A stretch of DNA of 64,000 nt from CAWAHD01 sp963781785. GTDB taxonomy: Bacteria > Planctomycetota > Planctomycetia > Isosphaerales > Isosphaeraceae. The notes below the pieces were generated by a model. It was not told the DNA's origin. It did not search any database and saw nothing but the letters and a program-made list of their open reading frames with translations. Shown here one piece after another: positions 14,779-26,781 of the stretch; position 1 is the stretch's first letter; every line of letters starts with the position of its first letter. The stretch is taken from NCBI GenBank assembly GCA_963781785.1, contig CAWAHD010000005.1, positions 2,542,001 through 2,606,000 of the forward strand, written 5' to 3'. The position numbers and the translations under genes are program-made.

Positions 14779-17700
14779 GTGGGAGAAAGCAAACCGCCAG
14801 ACGTCACCGAGTCTTACGAGCATCCTTCGGACCGGTCGCTGGATAAGACTTCGCCAGCGGCCGACGGCTTTGCGCCGCCGGAGCCGCCGCAACGCATCGG
14901 TCGCTACCGGCTCGAGCGGGTGCTCGGCCAGGGCGGCTTCGGCATCGTCTTCCTCGCCCAGGACGAGCAGTTGCAGCGGCTCGTCGCGATCAAGGTCCCC
15001 CATCGCCAGTTGGTCGATCGCCACGAGGATGCCGAAGCTTATCTCACCGAAGCTCGAACTGTCGCGGGCCTTGATCATCCTCACATCATTCCCGTGTTCG
15101 ACGTCGGCAGCACCGAGCAGTTCCCCTGTTTCATCGTCTCGAAATATGTCGACGGCACGGACCTCGCCTCGCGACTCAAGCAGTCCCGCCTGTCGCTGCA
15201 CGAAGCGGTCAAACTGGTGGCGACCGTGGCGGAGGCACTTCACCACGCCCACCAGCAGGGCCTGGTCCATCGGGACATCAAGCCGGGCAACCTCTTGCTC
15301 GACAAGACGGGCAAGCCGTTCGTGGCCGACTTCGGACTGGCCCTGCAAGAACAGGATGTCGGCACGGGGCCCCAGTATGCCGGAACGCCGGCTTACATGA
15401 GCCCCGAACAGGCCCGTGGCGAAGGACACCGCGTCGATGCGCGCAGCGACATCTTCAGCCTCGGGGTCGTGTTGTACGAACTGCTGGTGGGACGACGGCC
15501 GTTCCAGGCGGAATCCCAAGCGGGCCTGAGAGACCAGGTCACGAGCTTCGAGCCTCGCCCGCCGCGCCAGGTCGATGATCGCATCCCCAGAGAACTGGAC
15601 CGCATCTGTCTGAAGGCCATGTCGAAGCGAGCCTCCGAGCGATACTCGACGGCCGAAGACATGGCCGACGACCTGCGGCACTTTCTGGCCGAACAGCCCG
15701 TTCACCAGCAGTCCGGCCAATTCGGGAGAGAGCGCAGCGCAACTTCAAGCCCGCTGGTCGTGCAACCACCATCCAGCTCGCTGGCATCAGGTCGATCCGG
15801 CAACGCAACTTTCCCGGCGGCGACGCGAACCTCGGACCTCCAGCCCAGGAAGATCGTGCCCAAGGGACTGCGATCTTTCGACGCCCACGACGCCGACTTC
15901 TTCCTCGAGCTGTTGCCCGGTCCAAGAGACCGGGACGGACTGCCCGATAGCATCCGGTTCTGGAAAACTCGAATCGAAGAAACGGACGGAGAGCAGACGT
16001 TCTCCGTGGGCCTCGTCTACGGGCCGTCGGGCTGCGGAAAATCGTCACTGGTGAAGGCCGGGTTGTTGCCTCGTCTGGCGGATGACGTGATCGCCGTTTA
16101 CGTCGAGGCAACTGCTCACGAAACAGAAACTCGCCTGCTCAACGGTCTGCGCAAGCGATGTCCGGGCTTGTACGGCGAGTTGTCGCTCAAAGAGACTCTG
16201 GCGCTGATTGCGCCGGGGACATGGAATCCCTGCCGGCAAGGAGGTGCTGATCGTCCTCGATCAGTTCGAGCAGTGGCTGCACGCCAGCAAGGAGAATCTG
16301 AACACCGAGCTGGTTCAAGCCCTGCGGCAGTGCGACGGCGGCCGTGTGCAGTGCATCGTCATGGTGCGCGATGACTTCTGGATGGCGGCAACACGGTTCA
16401 TGCGGGATCTGGAGATCCGCCTGCTCGAAGGCCAGAATTCGGCGGCCGTTGATCTCTTCGACCTGGACCACGCCAGAAAAGTGCTGGCAGCATTCGGGCG
16501 GGCTTTCGGCAAACTGCCGGAAAAGAGCAGCGACGACACCAGGGACCAGAAGGAATTCTTGAATCAGGCCGTGTCCGGCCTCGCTCAGGAAGGCAAGGTG
16601 ATCTGCGTCCGCCTGGCCCTGTTCGCCGAGATGATGAAGGGCAAAGCGTGGACGCCGGCCACCTTGAAAGAAGTCGGCGGCACGGAGGGCGTCGGCGCCA
16701 CCTTCCTGGAAGAGACATTCAGTGCGGCCACCGCGCCGCCGGAACACCGGTATCACCAGAAGGCGGCCCGGGGCGTTCTGGAATCGCTGCTTCCCGAATC
16801 CGGCACCGACATCAAGGGCCACATGCGGTCGTATGCTGCTCTTCTCGATGCGTCAGGCTACCGTGGCCGCCCCAAAGACTTTGATGATCTGATTCGCATT
16901 CTCGACAGTGAAATCCGACTGATCACGCCCACCGACCCGGAAGGCAACGAAGACGGTGATCCCCGTGACGAGAGTCTCCGAAGTTCAGACGCACACTACT
17001 ACCAACTGACACACGACTATCTGGTTCACTCGTTGCGAAACTGGCTGACGCGCAAGCAAAAGGAAACGCGCCGGGGCCGGGCGGAATTGCTGCTGGCCGA
17101 TCGGGCGGCGGTCTGGAACGCTCGCCCGGAGAACCGGCAACTGCCCTCGCTGTCGCAGTGGTTCCAGATCAAATGGCTGACGCCGAGCTCGAACTGGAGC
17201 CCCCCGCAGCGGAAGATGATGCAACGAGCGAGCCGGTACCATGCGGTCCGGGGTATGGCTTTCGTCCTGCTCTTGGCCGTCGCGACGTTCACCGGCCTGG
17301 CGATCCGGGAACAGGGCATCGAGCAGCAGAAGGCAACGCACGCGTTCGGGCTGGTCAGGCGGGTTCTCGTTGCCGAGACCGCACAGGTTCCGGCCATCGT
17401 CGGCGAGATGCGCGAATATCGCACTTGGGTCGATCCGCTCCTTCGTACGGAATACGACAAAGCGCCCGATACGTCCCGGCAGAAACTCCATGCCGGCCTC
17501 GCCCTCTTGCCCGTGGACGCCTCACTTGTTGACTACCTTTACGATCGGCTGTTGAGCGCCGAGCCGCGTGACGTTCCGGTGATCGGCGACGCTCTGGCAC
17601 CGCACAAGGATCGACTGCTCGACACGCTTTGGGCCGCGGTGGAAAAGCCCGAGAAGGGCAAAGAGTCAGAGCGGCTGCGAGCAGCCTCGGCGCTGGCGCA

Positions 17701-19378
17701 GTACGACCCGGATAATCCGCGGTGGGGCATGGCAGGCGTTCTTGTGGACAGTGATCTCGTTCTCGAGAACCCGGTCTTCCTGGGTCAATGGAGCGAAGCA
17801 TTTCGTCCCGTGCAGCACCGGCTGCTTCCCCGGTTGTCCGAAATCTTCCGCGATCGCCAGCCGGAACGCACGGCAGAACGCGATCTGGCGGCCGACTTGC
17901 TCGCCGAGTACGCCGCCGACCAGCCGCGATTCCTGGGCGAACTGCTCATGGATGCCGACCCTAAACAGTTCGCCGTGATCTACGCCAAGTTCAAGGAACA
18001 CGGCGAGCGGGGTGCGTCGATCCTGGCCGCCGAGCTCAGCAAAGAGCTGAACACGCGCGGCGAGGCGGCGGAAATGCTGGCGCAGCGGCAGGCGAATGCC
18101 GCAGTTGCTCTCTTGCGGATGAATCAGCCCGCAGCGGTCTGGCCGCTTCTCAAGCAAGGCCCCGATCCGAGGGTGCGGAGCCACCTCATTCATCGCCTCA
18201 GTCCGCTCGGTGCCGATAGCGCGATCATCATCCAGCGTCTGGAGGAAGAGAAGGACATCACGATCCGGCGGGCGCTCCTCCTCAGTTTGGGAGAGTACCG
18301 CGACAAGAATCTTCCGGCCGAAGCCCGGAATGACCTGCTCAAGAAGCTCCAGGACGTTTATTGCACGGCGACCGATCCCGGGCTTCACGCGTCGGCGGAG
18401 TGGCTCTTGCGAGTATGGAAGCATGACGCCTGGCTGCAACAGGTGAACGAGGGCTGGGCCAAGCACAAGGAGCGACGAGAAAAGCGGCTCGAACGTATCA
18501 AAGAGCGGCTCGCGAAGGAAAAAGAGAAGACCCCGCCGCAGTGGTACGTGACCGGCCAGGCGCAGACGATGGTCGTGATCCCCGGCCCGGTCGAGTTCAC
18601 AATGGGATCGCCGCCCACGGAAGCCGGCAGGTATGACAATGAAACCCAGCACAAAGAGCGGATCGGTCGGACATTCGCGCTGGCCGCCAAGTCGGTGACG
18701 GTGGAGCAGTACCGCAGGTTCGACAAGGGCTACTCTCTTCCCGCCTCCTACACTCGCACGGAGAATCTGCCGGCCGTCGGCATCGACTGGTTCATGGCGG
18801 CAAGATACTGCAACTGGCTGACCACGGAAGAAGGGATGCCTGAACAGGAACGGTGTTACGAGATCAAGGGCGACGCGATCAAGCTCAAGGCAAACTACCT
18901 GAGCTTGACGGGTTATCGTCTGCCCACGGAAGCGGAGATGGAGTATGCGACCCGCGCCGGGACCGTGACGGCCCGGTACTTCGGCGAGACCGAAGAGCTG
19001 ATGTCGAAGTATGCGTGGTACCTGAAAAACTCCCAGGAGAACACGTGGCCGGTGGGGAGCCTGAAGCCGAACGACCTGGGCTTGTTTGACGTCCAGGGAA
19101 ATGTGCTGACATGGTGCCAGGAACGTTACAAGCCGTACCCGCAGGGGGAACACCCGAGCGACGACACCGAAGACGATATCCTGACCGTCAATGCCGAGAG
19201 CCGTGTGTTGCGCGGCGGCTCGTTCAGCGGGCTGCCGTCGGCCGTGCGGTCTGGCTTCCGTAACTACATTGTGCCGAGCTATCAGTACCTCAGCTTCGGG
19301 ATTCGTCTGGCAAGGACATTCCCGCCCGGCTCGGCACCAACGCCAAGCCGTCCGCCTGCGGCCGCGGCGAGGCGATGA
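14779..19378 (+). CDS. Ser/Thr kinase - nSTAND ATPase - FGE-like fusion, frameshifted
   Basis: The protein starts at GTG 14779 and is about 1,530 residues long if one shift at about 16210 is repaired (...KETLALI joined to RRGHGIPAGKEVLIVLDQFE). Domains in order: a Hanks-type kinase at residues 40-305 (GQGGFGIV, VAIK, HRDIKPGN with Asp166, DFG 184-186, APE-like SPEQ); a linker; an nSTAND1-type NTPase with Walker A GPSGCGKSS (415-423) and Walker B VLIVLDQFEQ; one membrane segment (GMAFVLLLAVATFTGLAI); a helical HEAT-like region; and a C-terminal formylglycine-generating-enzyme-like domain (FTMGSPPTEAG, GYRLPTEAEMEYATRAGT, GLFDVQGNVLTW, VLRGGSFS). It is probably a membrane-spanning sensor kinase. 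Its FGE-like domain more likely binds ligands than modifies sulfatases. Confidence 0.8.
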
Positions 19379-19522
19379 TCGTCGGGACCGAGATCCGTCT
19401 TCTTGATTGACAGGTGTGGGATTCCCCCCGGACGCCTTCCTGTTGGCAATATTCCGGGTTATGATGCATGGCCTGGCTCGTGACGGCTCCGGAATTCCGT
19501 TTTCTCGTCGAGGAGAACCGCA

Positions 19523-19759
19523 GTGAGACTTCCAATCCTGGCCGCGCCGATCGTACGCGGCCGATCGTCGTCACCGGGGACCATTGGTGCCTGGGCTGCG
19601 CCCCTGATGTTCGAGCGTGGAGGCGTCGGGCCGGCGGCCATCCAGAAGAATCCAAACTATACGTGTACGTGCTCGAATGGGACAACCGCCGTTTGCAAGG
19701 TCGGCGTGAGTTGCACCTATAATACGGCAAAGTCCATGTGCGAGTGCGACTCGAAGTGA
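19523..19759 (+). CDS. Small cysteine-rich peptide
   Basis: GTG at 19523, preceded by GAGGAGAA, opens a 78-residue frame starting MRLPILAAPIVRGRSSS. The C-terminal 35 residues carry six cysteines in the order CxC...C...C...CxC (NYTCTCSNGTTAVCK, VGVSCTYNT, MCECDSK). The first half is Gly/Ala-rich and not a clear signal peptide. The Cys pattern could hold disulfides or a metal. It lies between two large kinase genes on the same strand, 145 bases after the first. No family is recognised. Confidence 0.5.
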   Translation: MRLPILAAPIVRGRSSSPGTIGAWAAPLMFERGGVGPAAIQKNPNYTCTCSNGTTAVCKVGVSCTYNTAKSMCECDSK

Positions 19760-19831
19760 GTCTCCCGTCTGATCCGACGCCTGCTCGTGTGGTGTACTTG
19801 CAAAACCAGCGACGCGGTCGGGAACCTGGCC

Positions 19832-22800
19832 ATGCACGAAAACCGCGAGCCGGAGGGTCTTGTCGGCAACCCGGACTCCCAAGGCGATCGGACCACTGGC
19901 ACGGCGGCTCAGTCCGATGTGGGCAAGGACAGGCTCGCGGAGCGAGAGCGATCGGCGCAAGCGGACGGCTCGCGGCAGTCGCCGACTCTCCCGCTGGCCG
20001 ATCCGACAGTCGCCGACTCAACGGAACCGTCGGGGGCGGTGTCACCGCCCTTCTCGCCGACTCTCCCGCTGGCCGAGGAGACGGTTGCCGACTCCACCGA
20101 GAAGGGCGCGCGGACGCGCAAGGCCGCTCGGCGACGACGCCACCCTGGCGGCAGGTCCGGGCGATGAGACGGTCGCGCGTACGCCCGATGGCCGGGACTC
20201 ACGGGTCGCCCCGGTGCTGGGCGTATTCGGCGAATACGTGCTCCACGAGAAGATCGCGCAGGGTGGGATGGGGGCCGTCTACAAGGCACGGCAGGTCAAG
20301 CTCCAGCGTAGCGTCGCGCTCAAGATGATCCTCTCCGGCCGCCTGGCCTCGCCGGAGGATGTGCAACGATTCTACCTCGAGGCCGAAGCCGCGGCTCGGC
20401 TCGATCACCCCGGGATCGTGCCAATCTTTGAAGTCGGCGAGCACGACGGCCAGCACTTCTTCTCGATGGCGCTGGTCGAGGGAGGGAGCCTGGCCGATCG
20501 CATCAAGAAGGGCCCGCTGCCGCCTCGTCATGCTGCCGCGCTCATGGCCCAGGTGGCTGACGCGGTGGCTCACGCTCATGGGCATGGAATTATCCACCGC
20601 GACTTGAAGCCCGGCAACATCCTGCTCGACCGCGACGGCAAGCCGCGTGTCACCGACTTCGGGCTGGCCAAGAATGTCGAGGGCGACAGTTATCTCACGG
20701 CGTCTGGCCAGGTGCTGGGAACGCCGAGCTTCATGCCCCCCGAGCAGGCCGGTGGACGGGCCGAGGAGATCGGCCCGGCCTCGGATACCTACTCGCTGGG
20801 TGCGACGCTGTACTGCCTCGTGACCGGACGGCCACCGTTTCAGGCCGCGACGCCCGTCGAGACCCTGAAGCAGGTCCTGGAGCAGGAACCGGTCTCCGCG
20901 CCAGCTCAATGCCGCCATCGATCGCGATCTTGACACCATCTGTCTGAAATGTCTGCAAAAAGAGCCGGCGAGGCGCTATGCCGGTCCAGGGGAGCTGGCC
21001 GAGGACCTGCGGCGGTTCCTGGCGGGCTCCCCGATCGAGGCGCGTCCCATCGGCCGGACCGAGCGCGCCTGGCGATGGTGCCGGCGCAATCCGGCGATCG
21101 CCTCCCTGGCCGGCGGGATCGCCCTTGTGCTTTTTTTGAGCACGATCATCACGGGAGCCTTGTACCTCCGCGCCGATCGCGCGGCCCGCGCGGCAACCGC
21201 GGCCCAGCGCCAGAGCGACCGGCGCTGGTACGGCGCCGAGATGAACCTGGCCTACCAGGACTGGAAGGACGGTTACACCAGGCTCGCCGAGTCGCGGCTC
21301 GCTCGCCAGGAGAATCCTGGTCACGGAGACGACCTCCGGGGCTTCGAATGGTACTTGCTCGGTCGCCTCTGCCGGATGGAGCTCGCCACGCTCGCCGGCC
21401 CTACCGCGCCGGTTCGGTGCGTGGCATTCGCTCCCGATGGCGCGTTCCTGGCCTCGGCTGCGGGGGGGCCCGGTCAGCATGCCGAGATTCGCATCTGGAA
21501 GATGGCCGATCGCACCGTCCTTTCGACCCTGCATCCTCCCTGGACCAGCGTCTTCAGCCTGGCGTACGGCCCCGGCGGGCTGATTCTCGCTGCCGGCGCG
21601 GCGGCCGACGGCGGATCGGGTGAGTGTCGCCTCTGGGACGTCGACCACGGCCGTGAGCTGACGTCGATCCTTGGTCAATCCGGCAAAGGGGACGTGCGTG
21701 CAGTCGCGTTTTCGCCGCGCGGGAACGAGCTCGCCCTTGGTGGACGCGACGGCACCATCCGGCTGGTCGGCGCTCAGGGCACCGCCCTGCGCGAGCTCAA
21801 GGGCCACCAGGCGTCGCTGACCTGCGTGGCATATTCCCCCGATGGCAAGAGGCTTGCCTCGACCAGCCGGGACGGCGCGATCCTGTGCTGGGATCTGGCT
21901 ACCGGAACGAGTTCGCTTCTCCTGCACAGTGTCTCCGACAGCACACGGTTGGCGTTCTCGCCCGACGGCACGCTCCTGGCCGCGACCGGTCAGAAAGCCG
22001 TCGTCCCCGTCTGGGACGCATCCTCGGGCCGGGAGGTTCACATGCTCAACGGCCATACGGATCCGGTCCGGGGCATCAGCTTCAGCCCCGAGGGCAAGTA
22101 CCTTGCCTCGTCGAGCGATGACAGGACGGTACGGCTCTGGGACCTGGCGACGGGCGAGGCCGTTTTTACGCTCCGCGGGCACGCCGAGCCGGTGCTGGAC
22201 GTGGCGTTCTCGCCCGACCTTTGGCGGCTCGCCTCCGCCGGCGGCGACGGGACCGTCAAGCTCTGGGATGCCGTTAACCCTCAGGAATTCCGCCCGTTCA
22301 TTGGCCACCGCAGCTCCGTGCACGCGGTCGCCTTCAACCCGGACGGGAGTCGGATCGCCTCGGCCGGATCGGACCGAAGTGTCCGCGTCTTTGATGTGGC
22401 AACAGAGCGCGAGGTCCTCATGCTCTCGGGCCACGTTGATTCGGTCATTGATGTGGCATACAGTCCCGACGGGTCGCGAATCGCCTCGGCGGGTTATGAC
22501 GGATCGGTGCGCATCTGGGACGCCGTGACGGGCGCACAACAGGCGGATCTCCGCGGCCATACGACGCCGGTGCACGGCCTGGCTTTCGGCCCCGACAGAT
22601 CGCGGCTCGTCTCGGGTGGCACCCGGACCAGCCGGCGCTTTATCCCGATCGGGGGCGAGTTGTTCGTGTGGGATGTCCCAGCCGGCAAAAAGATCCGCGC
22701 TCTCGGGGCGGCAGCCAGCGACGGCGATCCTCGCGGCTACCTTGCCGTGGATTTCAGCCGAGACGGCCGGACGATCGCGGCGGCCTGCGGCGATCGCACC

Positions 22801-24006
22801 GTAAGGTTCTGGGACGCAAGCTCAGGCGCGCCTGGGCGAGTCCTGCACGGGCACGAGGATCGCATCCGGGCAATGGCTTTCAGCCGCGATGGGGTCCGGA
22901 TCGCCACCGCCGGTGACGACCGGACCATCAGGCTCTGGAATGTCGCCTCAGGGGAACCCATCGCGATCTTCCGCGGTCACACTGCTCCGGTTCGAGGCGT
23001 CGCGTTTTCTCCCGATGGCAACCGCCTGGCCTCGGTCAGCGGCGGACACAACAAGGCCGAAAGCCATCTCGCGAGCGAGGTCAAGCTGTGGGACCTGGCC
23101 ACGGGCCAGGAAGTCTTGACTCTGCGCGAGCGCACGGCGTTCGCCACCGACATCGCGTTTAGCCCCGACGGCCGTCGACTGGCCACCGCCGACGCCGACT
23201 TTCTCGTCACGATCTGGGATGGCGCCGAGCCCACGCCCGAGTTGCGCGTGGGACGTCAGGCGCGCAGCCTGGTGGGCCGGCTGTTCGAAGGGTCACCCAA
23301 GCATTCGCTCGACAAGGTCCGGCGCCGGCTCGAGATCGATCCATCCATCGACGATGAATTTCGTCGTGCCGCGATGGCTCGCGCCCTGACCGAGGAAGAG
23401 GACTTCATCCGGCAGAAGGCCGACGACCTCGCCAACACGCTGTTGCTCAAGCCATTGTTTCGCGAGGAGGCGATCGAGGCGCTCCGCCACGATCCGGCGC
23501 TCGACGCCAATCTGCGCCGCGAGGCGATCCGGATCGCCCAGCAGGTGCCCGAAAAACCTCGACAGCTTGACCAGGCCGCCCGGAAGGTGGTACGGCGGTC
23601 CGACGCGAGTCACGATCTTTACCTCCTGGCCCTGCGGCGGGCCGAGGCAGCCTGTCGTCTGGTCCCCATCGAGGGGGCTTACCGGACGACGCTGGGGATG
23701 GCTCAGTACCGGCTGGGGCGAAATCAAGAGGCGGTCGATACATTGACCGCTGCCGATGCCCTCAACTCCACGCCGGAGGACGGACCGATGCCGGCCGACT
23801 GGGCCTTCCGGGCGATGGCCCTCTACCGCATGGGCCGGCATGACGAGGACCAGGCCGCGCTGGGCCGACTCCAGCAGATCGTCAAGGGGCCGGAATGGGC
23901 CGGCGACAACGAAGCCCAGGCATTGCTGCGCGAGGCCCAGGCGCTATTCGCGGAATCGCCGCAAGACAGTGCTCCATCAACGAAAACGGTCGTCATACCG
24001 CCATGA
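19832..24006 (+). CDS. Ser/Thr kinase with WD40 propeller, frameshifted
   Basis: A Hanks-type kinase (GEYVLHEKIAQGGMGAVYKA, VALKMIL, IIHRDLKPGNILLD, VTDFGLAKN, PPEQAGG) is followed by a membrane segment (GGIALVLFLSTIITGALYL), then at least ten WD40 repeats (for example FSPDGKRLAS...ILCWDL, GHTDPVRGISFSPEGKYLAS) and a helical, TPR-like tail. The kinase frame stops near 20933; one extra base near 20905 restores LNAAIDRDLDTICLKCLQKE and joins the halves. ATG at 19832 (MHENREPEGL) gives a Pro/Thr-rich leader with repeated TVADSTE; another shift near 20115 is then needed. The propeller probably lies outside the cytoplasm and gathers partners. Confidence 0.8.
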
Positions 24007-24024
24007 GGCGCGGAGGATGTCCCA

Positions 24025-24843
24025 ATGCCGGCGGATACACGATTGGTCTCCGAGCGATTTCCTCGCTCGTCGAGGTACCACCCCGAATGGATCATCGCCA
24101 GCGCCAGCGGCGGTGCCAACTCGCTGTGGTTGACCGAATGGCTCGCCGCCGCGCTCGACTTGCGGCCCGGCATGCGGGTGCTCGACCTCGGCTGCGGAAA
24201 GGCCTCGTCATCGATCTTCCTGCACCGCGAATTCGGCGTCCAGGTCTGGGCGACCGACCTGTGGGTGAGCGCCTCGGAGAACCTCCAGCGAATCCGCGAC
24301 GCGGGCGCCCAGGACGGCGTCTTTCCGATCCATGCGGACGCCCGCTCGCTCCCGTTCGCAGCCGATTTCTTCGACGCAATCGTGTCCATCGATTCCTTCA
24401 TGTACTACGGCACTGACGACCTGTACCTGGCCAGCGTGGCGCGATTTGTAAAGCCGGGAGGCACCTTGGCCATTGCCCTCGCCGGACTGATGCACGAAAT
24501 CGAAGGTCCCGTTCCCGACCATCTGCGCGCGTGGTGGACGCACGATCTTTGGTGCCTGCATTCGGCGGCCTGGTGGCGCCGGCACTGGGAACAAACAGGA
24601 ATCCTGGACATCGACCTCGCCGACTCCATGCCCGATGGCTGGCAGCGCTGGCTCGACTGGCACAGGGTGATTGCCCCTGACAATGACGTGGAAATCAAGG
24701 CGCTCGAGGCCGATATGGGCCGCTGCCTCGGCTACGTTCGCCTTGTGGGGCGTCGCAACAGCCAGGCGAATCTGGCGGATCCCATTGTGCCGCTCGCCGC
24801 ACAGTATACGAAAAAACCCTTGCTCCGCGGTCTGGAGCCGTGA
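24025..24843 (+). CDS. Class I SAM-dependent methyltransferase
   Basis: 272 residues starting MPADTRLVSERFPRSSRYHP. The SAM-binding motif I is VLDLGCGKASSSIFL (about residues 52-66), an acidic residue ends strand 2 (WATDLWVSA), and motif post-I/II appear as ADARSLPFAADFFDAIVSID and later VKPGGTLAIAL. These are the marks of the Methyltransf_11/25 group. The C-terminal part is Trp-rich (AWWTHDLWCLHSAAWWRRHW) and may form the substrate pocket. The gene starts 18 bases after the WD40 kinase and is probably cotranscribed with it. The substrate is unknown. Confidence 0.85.
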   Translation: MPADTRLVSERFPRSSRYHPEWIIASASGGANSLWLTEWLAAALDLRPGMRVLDLGCGKASSSIFLHREFGVQVWATDLWVSASENLQRIRDAGAQDGVFPIHADARSLPFAADFFDAIVSIDSFMYYGTDDLYLASVARFVKPGGTLAIALAGLMHEIEGPVPDHLRAWWTHDLWCLHSAAWWRRHWEQTGILDIDLADSMPDGWQRWLDWHRVIAPDNDVEIKALEADMGRCLGYVRLVGRRNSQANLADPIVPLAAQYTKKPLLRGLEP

Positions 24844-24906
24844 TTAATAGTGACGTCTTCACCACCTTGCCGGGCGATCACCCGGTTCAACCTCGGAGAG
24901 CCTACG

Positions 24907-25365
24907 ATGCAAATCTTCAAACGCTGGGCGGTCGCTGCAATTGCGCTGGTCCTTGCGGGCGGTTGGTCCTATCGCGAGGCGGCGCTGGCCCTGGACCAGT
25001 CGTCGCAAGTCAAAGCGCAGACGATCAACCTCGATCGAGTCCAGATGACGAGCGCCACGTACAAGGGGGAGTCCGCCGGCAAGAACGGCGTCTACCTTTC
25101 GGGAGATACGCCCGCTTCAACCAAGTTCGTCACGGGGAGGTTCGTGCTGGAGGCCGGCAAGACGCCCCACGCCCCCCACACTCATCCCGAAGAGGAGGTC
25201 ATGATCATCGAGAGCGGACACGGCGAAATCTTCTGCGACGGCAAGACGACCAAGATCGGGCCCGGCTCGGTCATGTACACGACTCCCAACGCCGAGCACG
25301 GCATCACCAACACCGGCGATGATCCAATCGTCTTCTACTATGTGAAATGGGAAAGCCGGAAGTGA
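24907..25365 (+). CDS. Secreted cupin protein
   Basis: ATG at 24907 gives 152 residues with an N-terminal signal-like segment (MQIFKRWAVAAIALVLAGGW) and the cupin_2 core: TPHAPHTHPEEEVMIIESGH, the metal-binding motif with His, His, Glu, and later YTTPNAEHGITNTGDDPI with the last His. The longer frame from 24850 has no signal sequence. It probably acts in the periplasm as a small metal-dependent binding protein or enzyme. A short hairpin CCGGG/CCCGG lies at 24870-24885 ahead of the start. Confidence 0.8.
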   Translation: MQIFKRWAVAAIALVLAGGWSYREAALALDQSSQVKAQTINLDRVQMTSATYKGESAGKNGVYLSGDTPASTKFVTGRFVLEAGKTPHAPHTHPEEEVMIIESGHGEIFCDGKTTKIGPGSVMYTTPNAEHGITNTGDDPIVFYYVKWESRK

Positions 25366-25385
25366 TTCCGCCGCCAGGACGGGTG

Positions 25386-26678
25386 TCATCGTTCACGACT
25401 CTTGCCGGGAGGATGGACGCACCACCACAAAAGGCCGCCGGCCAGCGCGATCACGCCGGCTGTCGCCAGGCTCAGCCGCCAACCGAGTCCGGCCCCATAC
25501 CGACCCGCAAGGAGTTCGCTCAAGAGAGGTGTGAGATAGGGCGAAAGCGTTCCGCCCGCATTGCCGCCGGTGTTCATCAAGCCGGCGGCCGTTCCTCCGT
25601 ACGGACCACCCAGCTCGACCACGGTCGTCCAGAATGAGGCTTCGCACATACCGAGAATCGCGGCGGAGAGTGTGAATGCCACCACCGTCGACTGTGGATT
25701 CTCAGCCGCCAGTCCGATTTCGAACACGAGGCCGCTTGCGACCATGCCGAGCATCGGTACGAGGGCGCGGCGTGCCCAGGGCGAAAAGCCTCGTGGCAGG
25801 TGATCTGCCAGCCATCCCCCACTGAGCATGCCGACTCCCATGGCCAGCGTGATCGCCGTCGAATAGCCTCGCGTTTCCAGTGGATCCTGGTGCCGGATCC
25901 TTTCGAAGTAATACGAAAGCCAGTAGAAGAACAGGTATTGAAAGTATCCGAAGGCGGCGTAGCTCAGCGTGATCGCGATCACGCTGCGCTGCGTGAGTAC
26001 CAGCCAGACGGCCGAAAGCTCCATTCTTTCCCGCGGCCGAACGCTCCGGGGTTGCCGCGACGATCGTGTGACGGCGAGAAACACGAGCGCAACTACCAGC
26101 GTCATCCCGCTCGAAACCAGCATCGCAGCCGGCCAATCGAAACGATCGATGAGCGCCCCGAGCAGCAGTTGTGTCGATGCGATTCCCACGCAGGCCGCGA
26201 ACGTGACCCAACCGTTGGCCAGTGCTTGCGAGTGCGCCGGGACCTCCAGAGACACCATGCGCGCGGCCCCTGGATGGAGCGGTGCATTGACAAAGCCCAG
26301 GAACGAGCGCACCACCAAGAGCCCCAGCCATAAAGCGGAAGCGCCTTTGACCGCGAAGCCTAGAGCGCCGGTCAAGGCGACGAAAATCGTCGAGCCGAAT
26401 CCCAGCAGCAAGAGCGCTTTTCGGGCGCCGAATCGATCGATGAACCAGCCGCCCGGAAGCATGGCCAGCGTGTAGAACGCCAGAAACGCCGAGTAGACCA
26501 GGCCCATCCTGTCCTCGGCGATCCCGTAGCCAGGAATGATTCGCTCGGTGCCGGCAACCGCCATGCCCACCCGATTGAAATGAGCGCATGCCACCACCAG
26601 CATCAGGAGCGCAACCGTCATGCGCGGGCTCAACGAACGGGGTGACGTGACGGGCACGGTCGCGCTCGCAAGACCCAT
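25386..26678 (-). CDS. MFS transporter
   Basis: About 430 residues with twelve hydrophobic segments, beginning MGLASATVPVTSPRS; an ATG 36 bases further upstream is possible. The loop between helices 2 and 3 reads GGWFIDRFGARKALLL, the major-facilitator signature GxxxDRxGxR, and a similar GGWLADHLPRG follows helix 8. The likeness is to the anion:cation/organic-acid group (NRVGMAVAG near the start, GPYGGTAAGLMNTGGNAGGT near helix 11). It probably exports or imports an organic anion across the cytoplasmic membrane. It converges with the cupin gene. Confidence 0.85.
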   Translation of the reverse strand: MGLASATVPVTSPRSLSPRMTVALLMLVVACAHFNRVGMAVAGTERIIPGYGIAEDRMGLVYSAFLAFYTLAMLPGGWFIDRFGARKALLLLGFGSTIFVALTGALGFAVKGASALWLGLLVVRSFLGFVNAPLHPGAARMVSLEVPAHSQALANGWVTFAACVGIASTQLLLGALIDRFDWPAAMLVSSGMTLVVALVFLAVTRSSRQPRSVRPRERMELSAVWLVLTQRSVIAITLSYAAFGYFQYLFFYWLSYYFERIRHQDPLETRGYSTAITLAMGVGMLSGGWLADHLPRGFSPWARRALVPMLGMVASGLVFEIGLAAENPQSTVVAFTLSAAILGMCEASFWTTVVELGGPYGGTAAGLMNTGGNAGGTLSPYLTPLLSELLAGRYGAGLGWRLSLATAGVIALAGGLLWWCVHPPGKSRER

Positions 26679-26781
26679 GAACCCGGCTCCTCGCTGGCGA
26701 AGGCCATCCGGCAAGTGGAAAACGCAGCCTCAAGGCCGATCGGAGCAAGCATACTCGCGTTGCCTATGGGAGTGCTCGGGA

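Noticed and set aside
17666..19153. Long minus-strand frame of 495 codons
   Set aside because: It lies antisense to the kinase/nSTAND/FGE gene and its translation has no family resemblance; it results from high GC and codon bias.
20731..22575. Long minus-strand frame of 614 codons
   Set aside because: It is the antisense shadow of the WD40 repeats; the plus strand has clear domains and the minus product only Arg/Gly-rich text.
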